Shown piece after piece: positions 23,982 through 29,027 of a DNA stretch of 29,027 bases; the stretch's first letter is position 1, and the number at the start of each line of letters is the position of its first letter. Location of the stretch: assembly GCA_017964325.1 (NCBI GenBank), contig JAGCSE010000239.1:1-29027 (forward strand), in the 5' to 3' direction. Origin of the DNA: Victivallales bacterium. Lineage in GTDB: Bacteria > Verrucomicrobiota > Lentisphaeria > Oligosphaerales > Oligosphaeraceae. Position numbers and translations under genes: made by a program. The notes beneath the pieces were generated by a model. The model made no database searches and was not told the DNA's origin. It was given only the letters and a program-made list of their open reading frames with translations.

Positions 23982-26900
23982 ATGAAAGATACGATCATCC
24001 GCAGGGTTGACCAGTTCATTACAGAAGAACAGCAGTTTCATTTGGGATTTTTGCCGACGGAGCAGTCGAATCCATTGACACGGAGCCTGAGTTCCGATTA
24101 TGCGGAGGATACAAAGAAGGGCGTCCGCACGTTGCAGCGCGTTGATCGCGAAGTGTTGAAAATGGCGCGAAACGTTTTTAAGTCCGCGCAATATAAAAAA
24201 TTGTATGACTGCACGTATGCGACCATCCAGAACGGCGGGCGGATCATCTATTCGGGCTGCGGGGCTACGGGACGTCTGTCCATCATGCTGGAGTGTATGT
24301 GGAAAGAGGCGTGTGCAAAAAATCCCGCCGCCGCAAAATACGCCAAGCAAGTCGAATCCATCATGACTGGCGGCGACTACGCGTTGGTGAAATCGGTTGA
24401 ATTCTTCGAAGATTACGCCGTGTTCGGCCGTCGGCAGGTTCAGGAGGCCAACATGGGGCCGCAGGATATGCTGGTGGCGATCACTGAAGGCGGTGAGACA
24501 TCGTCGGTTCTGGGGACGGTCGCGGAGGCGTTGGATCGCGGTTGCGCGGTCTTTTTGCTGTTCAACAATCCAGCGGACTTGCTGGCGAAGCATCTGGAGC
24601 GGTCCCGCAAGGCGATTGAAGACCCGCGTGTGACTGTTTTGGATTTGTACTGCGGCCCGATGGGGCTGGCCGGCTCGACGCGCATGCAGGCGACGACATC
24701 CGAACAGCTTGTGGCGGGCGCGGCTCTTGAGGCGACGATGCAGCGGCTGCTCGGTCTGCCGGAGCGCGATTATGTCGTGGATTTCGAGAAGATGCTGGAT
24801 TCGCTGGAAACGGAGCAGTCGGTCGAGACGATTGCAAAATACACGGAGTTCGAGGCGGGCGTCTATCGCGAAAAAGGCAAGTTGACATATTTTGCGGACG
24901 ATTATCTGCTGGACATCTTCACGGATACGACGGAACGTTCTCCGACGTTCATGCTGCCGCCGTTCCGCAAATGCGATGACAAGGTGTCGCCGCAGCCGTG
25001 GACATTCGTCAAGAATCCTCTTTGCTCCACGCAGGAGGTATGGGATCGCGGGATGCACCGTGCATTGCGATGCCTTGACTGGAAGCCAGCGGATTATGAA
25101 GCCATGGGCACGGCGGACAAGATCGGCAACAATCCGCCGAAGATTTCCGCTCCCGAGCTGCTGAAATTCATGGTAGGCTGCGAGAATGTGGAAGAGCGTT
25201 GGGACAGCGGCAAGGATGCCGCCGTGTTGGTGGAACTTGCTCATAATGAAAAACTTGAAGCGGCGTTTGATGAATTGGCCCCCAAATTCGCGCATCAGGC
25301 GAAACTGACGTTGAATACGGAATTTCCGAATGCGTTTTCCGTGAACGCATATTGTGACGGCGGGGCGTTGGAGCTTATGCGCCATTTGGCGTTGAAGCTT
25401 GTCTTGAACAACGTCTCCACGGGAACGATGGCCGTTTTGGGGCGCGTCACCGGCAACTGGATGAGCTGGGTTGACTGCACGAACAAGAAACTGCTGGACC
25501 GCGGGGCGCGTCTGCTGGTGGAAATCGCGCAAGTTGATTACAGAACCGCTCTTACGGTGCTTTTCGAGGCGATGGACTATCTGAAGGAGACGCGCGGCGA
25601 GAAGCCGTCTCCAGTGCAAGTGGCGCTGCAATGGCTGAAGCGTGAAAAAGTCAACACGCTGGAAGATTTCCATAAGATGCTGAAACCGCGTTGGTTGATG
25701 ATGGTCGGGCAGAACGCCGTGACGCCTGCGGAAATGGCGGCTCATGACTGCGCATTAGCGGCGGACGGGAAGTCGTTCACGGAGACATGGCGCGGCCATG
25801 CGACGCTGGGAGAGGCGTTTACGGTGAAGACCGATTGGAAGGCGACGGATGACGGACGCTTTGCCGGACGGCTGTCCTACTGCGGCATGGGAGGCGCGGA
25901 GCATGTCACGGAGATACAGTTCCCGCTGGTCGATGTCAGTTTCGACGTCGATTCCAAGATACTCACAGGCGAATGGGACATGGGCTTTACGTTTGATGCA
26001 AGAATCATTACGGCAGGGAGTTATGATATCAAGCGGAAGCTGGAGTCGATGCAGTTCGGGGCTATTCTGCGTCCGCATGGACAGAGCGTCTATTATGACT
26101 ACCGCGATGCGGACTGGAATCTGAAGAAAGTGCGGCTGACGTTGTCGAAAGACCGCATCATGACGGTCGGCGGCGTGTATCTCTGCCCATTGGGCGACAA
26201 GCCTGCGGCGGAAGGCGGCGTGCCCTACGAATGCAGCGTGAAGATGTTCGAAGGCGGCTGGTATGATGCCGCGCAGATTTACCGCCAATGGGCGTTGCAG
26301 CAGAGTTGGGTGACGAACCGCAAGAAAGACAATCCGTTGAAGGACATTGACTTGTGGTTCTGGAACAGAGGGCTTGTGAAGGATGTGCTGCCGCCTGTCG
26401 AGCAGGTGAAGAAGGACTGCCCCGATGCGAAATTGGCGTTGGATTGGTATTGGTGGCACACGAATCCATACGATACGGACTATCCGTTCTTCTGGCCGCC
26501 GCGCGAAGGCGAGGAGGTTTTCAAAGCCGCTGTGAAACGCATGACGGAGCAGGGCGTCTATACGCAAGTCTATGTGAATGGCGTCTGCTGGGACTGCGAC
26601 GCGGATACATGGACGCAGGGCGGCGACCGCGGTGCCGTGAAGCAGCCCAACGGCGAGCTGCGCGCCCATGCCTTCAATAAATACAACAACCACCGTCTCG
26701 CATGGATGTGCGGCGAGGCCCCGCAGCATCATGACAAGATTTCCGAACTGCTCGGACATCTCCATGACTGCGGCCTCTCCGGACAGTATCTGGACATGAT
26801 CGGCTGCGCGACGTATGATCCATGCTACAATCCCGACCACGCCCATCCGAAGGGCGGCGGCCACTATATGCGAGACGGCTACCGCAAGATGCTCCAACGC

Positions 26901-27599
26901 CTGAAGACGGAATATCCCGACTATCCGCTTACGACGGAAACGGCAAACGAAGCCTACATGGATTTGTGCGACGGTGGCATCATCTGCACGAGTGCGTCCA
27001 TTGAGCACATGGGCCTTGACCAACGTGAGATGATTCCTCTCTTCACCGCCGTTTATCATGGATCATTCGCGCTGTTCGGTACTTATGCGCATCCGGACGG
27101 CATCCCGCCATGGGATCCGAAATGGCCGTCTGAAGACAAATGGACTGAGGAGAAGGATTGGAACAGCCTGTATCCTGACCAGTTCTTCGTCGAAATAGCA
27201 CGATCGGTCGTGTGGGGCACGCAGCCGATGGTCTGCCAGTTGCGTCCGGAAATCTACACGGAGCCGAAATACCGGGAGGTTTATTCGTTCATCCTGAAGA
27301 CGGCGCAGTTCTACCACGACCACAAGGATTTCCTGTACGACGGGACAATGCTGTCGCCAGACGGTTTCGATTGTGATGAAAAGGAAGTGTCGTTCCTGTC
27401 GCGGATGATCTTCACGAAGCAGTCGGAAGCCAGAACGATTACGAAGACGCTGCCGTGCGTGCTGCACAGCCATTGGAGGAACGCGCAGGGCGAGGAGGTG
27501 CTGATATTGGCGAACTACACGTCGTCGGAGCAGTCATGGACATTCCATGACAGAAACGGCGTGATCGCCGCGCATTCGTACGAATGCGTGAAATTGTAG
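23982..27599 (+). CDS. Fusion: MurQ/GCKR-like double-SIS protein plus glycosidase-like TIM barrel
   Basis: A 1205-residue protein with two unrelated halves. Residues about 25-570 resemble MurNAc-6-phosphate etherase (MurQ) and, in length, the animal glucokinase regulator GCKR: TEQSNPLTRSL (26-36), GCGATGRL (92-99), GGDYALVKSVEFFED (130-144), GSTRM (231-235) and LKLVLNNVSTGTM (471-483) with TNKKLLDRG. About 235 residues separate GSTRM from LVLNNVSTG, which are nearly adjacent in MurQ, so a second SIS-like domain is inserted as in GCKR. The expected MurQ DASE site is altered (IMLEC), so etherase activity is uncertain. Residues about 600-1205 look like a retaining glycosidase of the DUF6259/GH36-like kind: a beta-sandwich segment, a barrel from LALDWYWWHTNPYDTDYPFFWPP (819-841), D938 in GQYLDMIG and E986 in TTETANE as catalytic candidates, and a small C-terminal beta-domain. 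There is no signal peptide. Start ATG 23982 follows AAAGGA at 23968-23973. The family of the second half is moderately certain. Confidence 0.75.
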   Translation: MKDTIIRRVDQFITEEQQFHLGFLPTEQSNPLTRSLSSDYAEDTKKGVRTLQRVDREVLKMARNVFKSAQYKKLYDCTYATIQNGGRIIYSGCGATGRLSIMLECMWKEACAKNPAAAKYAKQVESIMTGGDYALVKSVEFFEDYAVFGRRQVQEANMGPQDMLVAITEGGETSSVLGTVAEALDRGCAVFLLFNNPADLLAKHLERSRKAIEDPRVTVLDLYCGPMGLAGSTRMQATTSEQLVAGAALEATMQRLLGLPERDYVVDFEKMLDSLETEQSVETIAKYTEFEAGVYREKGKLTYFADDYLLDIFTDTTERSPTFMLPPFRKCDDKVSPQPWTFVKNPLCSTQEVWDRGMHRALRCLDWKPADYEAMGTADKIGNNPPKISAPELLKFMVGCENVEERWDSGKDAAVLVELAHNEKLEAAFDELAPKFAHQAKLTLNTEFPNAFSVNAYCDGGALELMRHLALKLVLNNVSTGTMAVLGRVTGNWMSWVDCTNKKLLDRGARLLVEIAQVDYRTALTVLFEAMDYLKETRGEKPSPVQVALQWLKREKVNTLEDFHKMLKPRWLMMVGQNAVTPAEMAAHDCALAADGKSFTETWRGHATLGEAFTVKTDWKATDDGRFAGRLSYCGMGGAEHVTEIQFPLVDVSFDVDSKILTGEWDMGFTFDARIITAGSYDIKRKLESMQFGAILRPHGQSVYYDYRDADWNLKKVRLTLSKDRIMTVGGVYLCPLGDKPAAEGGVPYECSVKMFEGGWYDAAQIYRQWALQQSWVTNRKKDNPLKDIDLWFWNRGLVKDVLPPVEQVKKDCPDAKLALDWYWWHTNPYDTDYPFFWPPREGEEVFKAAVKRMTEQGVYTQVYVNGVCWDCDADTWTQGGDRGAVKQPNGELRAHAFNKYNNHRLAWMCGEAPQHHDKISELLGHLHDCGLSGQYLDMIGCATYDPCYNPDHAHPKGGGHYMRDGYRKMLQRLKTEYPDYPLTTETANEAYMDLCDGGIICTSASIEHMGLDQREMIPLFTAVYHGSFALFGTYAHPDGIPPWDPKWPSEDKWTEEKDWNSLYPDQFFVEIARSVVWGTQPMVCQLRPEIYTEPKYREVYSFILKTAQFYHDHKDFLYDGTMLSPDGFDCDEKEVSFLSRMIFTKQSEARTITKTLPCVLHSHWRNAQGEEVLILANYTSSEQSWTFHDRNGVIAAHSYECVKL

Positions 27600-27600
27600 T

Positions 27601-27650
27601 CGGGAGGGCTGCGCTCCCGCGCGGCCGGGAGGGCTGCGCTCCCGCGCGGC
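27601..27650. repeat. Perfect tandem pair of a 25-base GC-rich palindromic repeat
   Basis: Two identical copies (27601-27625 and 27626-27650) of CGGGAGGGCTGCGCTCCCGC plus GCGGC begin two bases after the stop codon. Each can form GGGAG/CTCCC and CCGC/GCGG pairings. A diverged copy is at 14573-14598. The copies might act as transcript ends for the upstream gene, though no T-run follows. Confidence 0.9.
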
Positions 27651-27680
27651 CTTAATGTTTAGTGTTTAATTGTCAGTGGT

Positions 27681-28748
27681 ATGGAAAATTTCTACACACG
27701 TCTTTGCAAGAATTGCGGTTCCGCGTTGGTTTTCAATCCGGAAAAGAAGAAGCTTGTCTGTCCCGCCTGCGGGACGGAAGTCGAAGCCGACGAGCTGAAG
27801 GGCGAAAACGTCGTCGAACTGGATTTGATGGACACGCTTGCGGAGATCGAGAAATACAATGAAGACGACGACAAGCTGGTCGTGCACTGCCCGAACTGCG
27901 GTGCCGACAGCGAGTTTCCCGCGAACGTCGTGGCGACGCACTGTCAATATTGCGGCACGCCGCTGACGGGATCCACGCTGAGCCAGCGGACGCTTCGCCC
28001 GCAGGGGATCATACCGTTTGCCATCACGCATGACGCGGCCGTCATGGCGTTCCGCAAGTGGCTGCAAAGCCTGTGGTTCCTGCCGAACAAGGCAAAGAAG
28101 CTGAAGCTTGAGGAGACCATGCAGGGGGTCTATCGGCCGTTGTGGACGTTTGATTTCGAAACGACGACACGATACATAGGCGAGCGCGGCGAGCATTATT
28201 ACGTGACGAAGACACGGCGTGTCAACGGCAAGACGGAAACCTACCAAGAGCGGAAGACGCGATGGTATCCGGCGGCAGGAACGGTGCATGTCGCGTTCGA
28301 CGACATCCTTGTGCCTGCGAGCAACCGTATGTCCAAAGCGCTTCAAGAGGAATGCAAATGGCGTCTAGGCGATGCAGTGGACTATTCGGAGGACATGATA
28401 CGCGGCTTCGATGAAGAGAGCTACGACGTCAGGCTGCGTCCAGCCTTCGAGGAGTCTAAGGGGAAGGCCCGGCCGGGCATCCAGAGCGCCGTCAGGCGGG
28501 ACATCGGCGGCGATGAACAGCGGATCATCAGCATGGACACGTCCTACGCGAATTTGAGCTACAAGCTGCTGCTGGTTCCGTTCTGGTCTGCCACATATCG
28601 TTTCAAAGGAAAGCCTTACACCTATATTGTGAACGGCCAGACCGGCGTGGCGCACGGCGAACGGCCGTGGAGCGTCATCAAAATCACATTACTTGTCTTG
28701 TTCATTTTGGCAATTGTCATCGGACTATATTTGATGTTTAATCAATAA
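27681..28748 (+). CDS. YdjG-like zinc-ribbon membrane protein
   Basis: A 355-residue protein with two zinc ribbons at its N-terminus: Cys at 9, 12, 27 and 30, then at 70, 73, 88 and 91. The middle is a mixed region (GIIPFAITHDAAVMAFRKWL, YRPLWTFDFE, LLLVPFWSATYRF) and the protein ends with one transmembrane helix (about 332-353). This layout is that of Bacillus YdjG and relatives, often loosely annotated as zinc-ribbon or helicase-like proteins. YdjG is reported to act with YdjH/YdjI in recruiting the membrane-protecting PspA. The next gene, 15 bases on, encodes a YdjI-like SPFH protein, which strengthens the assignment. The ATG at 27681 has no obvious Shine-Dalgarno. No helicase motifs are present. 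Confidence 0.8.
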   Translation: MENFYTRLCKNCGSALVFNPEKKKLVCPACGTEVEADELKGENVVELDLMDTLAEIEKYNEDDDKLVVHCPNCGADSEFPANVVATHCQYCGTPLTGSTLSQRTLRPQGIIPFAITHDAAVMAFRKWLQSLWFLPNKAKKLKLEETMQGVYRPLWTFDFETTTRYIGERGEHYYVTKTRRVNGKTETYQERKTRWYPAAGTVHVAFDDILVPASNRMSKALQEECKWRLGDAVDYSEDMIRGFDEESYDVRLRPAFEESKGKARPGIQSAVRRDIGGDEQRIISMDTSYANLSYKLLLVPFWSATYRFKGKPYTYIVNGQTGVAHGERPWSVIKITLLVLFILAIVIGLYLMFNQ

Positions 28749-28763
28749 CAAAGGAGGCAAAAC

Positions 28764-29027
28764 ATGGGCATCATGAATTTCATCAAGAACCAGTTGATCG
28801 ACATTGTGGAATGGCCGGAGGAGACGCCTGGCGTGCTCGTCCACCGTTTCGAACGGGCTGGCAACGAAATCAAACGCGGCGCGAAATTGGTCGTGCGGCC
28901 TGGTCAGTCCGCCGTGTTCGTGAACGAAGGGCAGATCGCGGACAAATTCGAACCGGGCACCTATTCGCTTGAAACCAAGAACCTTCCGATTTTGACGACG
29001 CTTCTTATGTTGCCGTACGGCTTCAAT
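28764..29027 (+). CDS. YdjI-like SPFH-domain protein, N-terminal part (cut by window end)
   Basis: The first 88 residues of a gene running past the window. MGIMNFIKNQLIDIVEW, then VLVHRFERAGNEIKRGAKLVV and RPGQSAVFVNEGQIADKFEP are typical of the SPFH proteins of the YdjI group (also annotated as virion core protein), with the EPGTYSLETKNLP turn. These are cytoplasmic-face membrane-associated scaffolds that work with the zinc-ribbon partner encoded just upstream. AAGGAGG at 28751-28757 is an ideal Shine-Dalgarno, 6 bases before the ATG, and the strongest in the window besides that of mrdA. A PspA-like gene, if present, would lie beyond 29027. Confidence 0.88.
   Translation, partial: MGIMNFIKNQLIDIVEWPEETPGVLVHRFERAGNEIKRGAKLVVRPGQSAVFVNEGQIADKFEPGTYSLETKNLPILTTLLMLPYGFN

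Noticed and set aside
23976..27059. Two long minus-strand ORFs (589 and 434 residues) opposite the fusion gene
   Set aside because: They are rich in His, Arg and Leu, have no recognisable motifs, and mirror the codon bias of the + strand gene, which has clear domain motifs. They are antisense shadows.
27681..28748. PriA-like helicase annotation for the zinc-ribbon protein
   Set aside because: Only the Cys ribbons are shared; there are no Walker or helicase motifs, and the C-terminal membrane helix and SPFH neighbour point to the YdjG type.

Overview
The window is about 29 kb of bacterial chromosome with mid-range GC and almost all genes on the + strand (one clear exception, 21092-19101). The mix suggests a glycan-degrading member of the PVC superphylum, most like Lentisphaerota/Victivallales or Kiritimatiellota. 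It pairs PVC-style housekeeping genes with GH95, GH42, a secreted beta-helix protein, a double esterase and a periplasmic GalM lipoprotein, and there is no SusC/SusD pair, which argues against Bacteroidota. AT-rich and GC-rich simple repeats fill the intergenic gaps. This taxonomic call is inference; no 16S or ribosomal protein gene is present.

Layout. 1-425: non-coding, with a 14-copy heptamer array, a hairpin and an inverted heptamer array that runs up to the mfd start. 426-6817: mfd, an MreD-like membrane protein, mrdA (PBP2), a possible 34-residue ORF and a small polysaccharide deacetylase. 6918-9326: murF and a lone OppD/DppD-type ATPase. 9363-10490: aldose 1-epimerase lipoprotein. 10583-15590: etfB (TTG start, no etfA beside it), a GH95 fucosidase-like enzyme, lgt and an RluD-type pseudouridine synthase, tightly packed. 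15677-18906: secreted beta-helix protein and GH42. 19101-21092 (minus): secreted protein with two serine-hydrolase domains. 21261-23379: tRNA-Cys(GCA), two unknown genes (a small poly-Q protein and a long coiled-coil protein) and tRNA-Val(GAC), with recognisable promoters and terminators. 23380-23981: repeat-rich gap. 23982-27599: a 1205-residue protein joining a MurQ/GCKR-like double-SIS region to a glycosidase-like TIM barrel. 27681-29027: a YdjG-like zinc-ribbon membrane protein and the start of a YdjI-like SPFH protein, a membrane-stress pair.

Functional picture. Cell-envelope building (PBP2, MurF, Lgt, MreD-like) is interleaved with glycan use. The beta-helix protein and the double esterase are predicted to be exported, and GalM is predicted to be a lipoprotein. 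GH95, GH42 and the SIS-glycosidase fusion lack signal peptides and probably act on imported oligosaccharides. No transposase, integrase, CRISPR array or defence gene is evident. The best candidates for something undescribed are the SIS-glycosidase fusion and the two-gene coiled-coil unit between the tRNAs.
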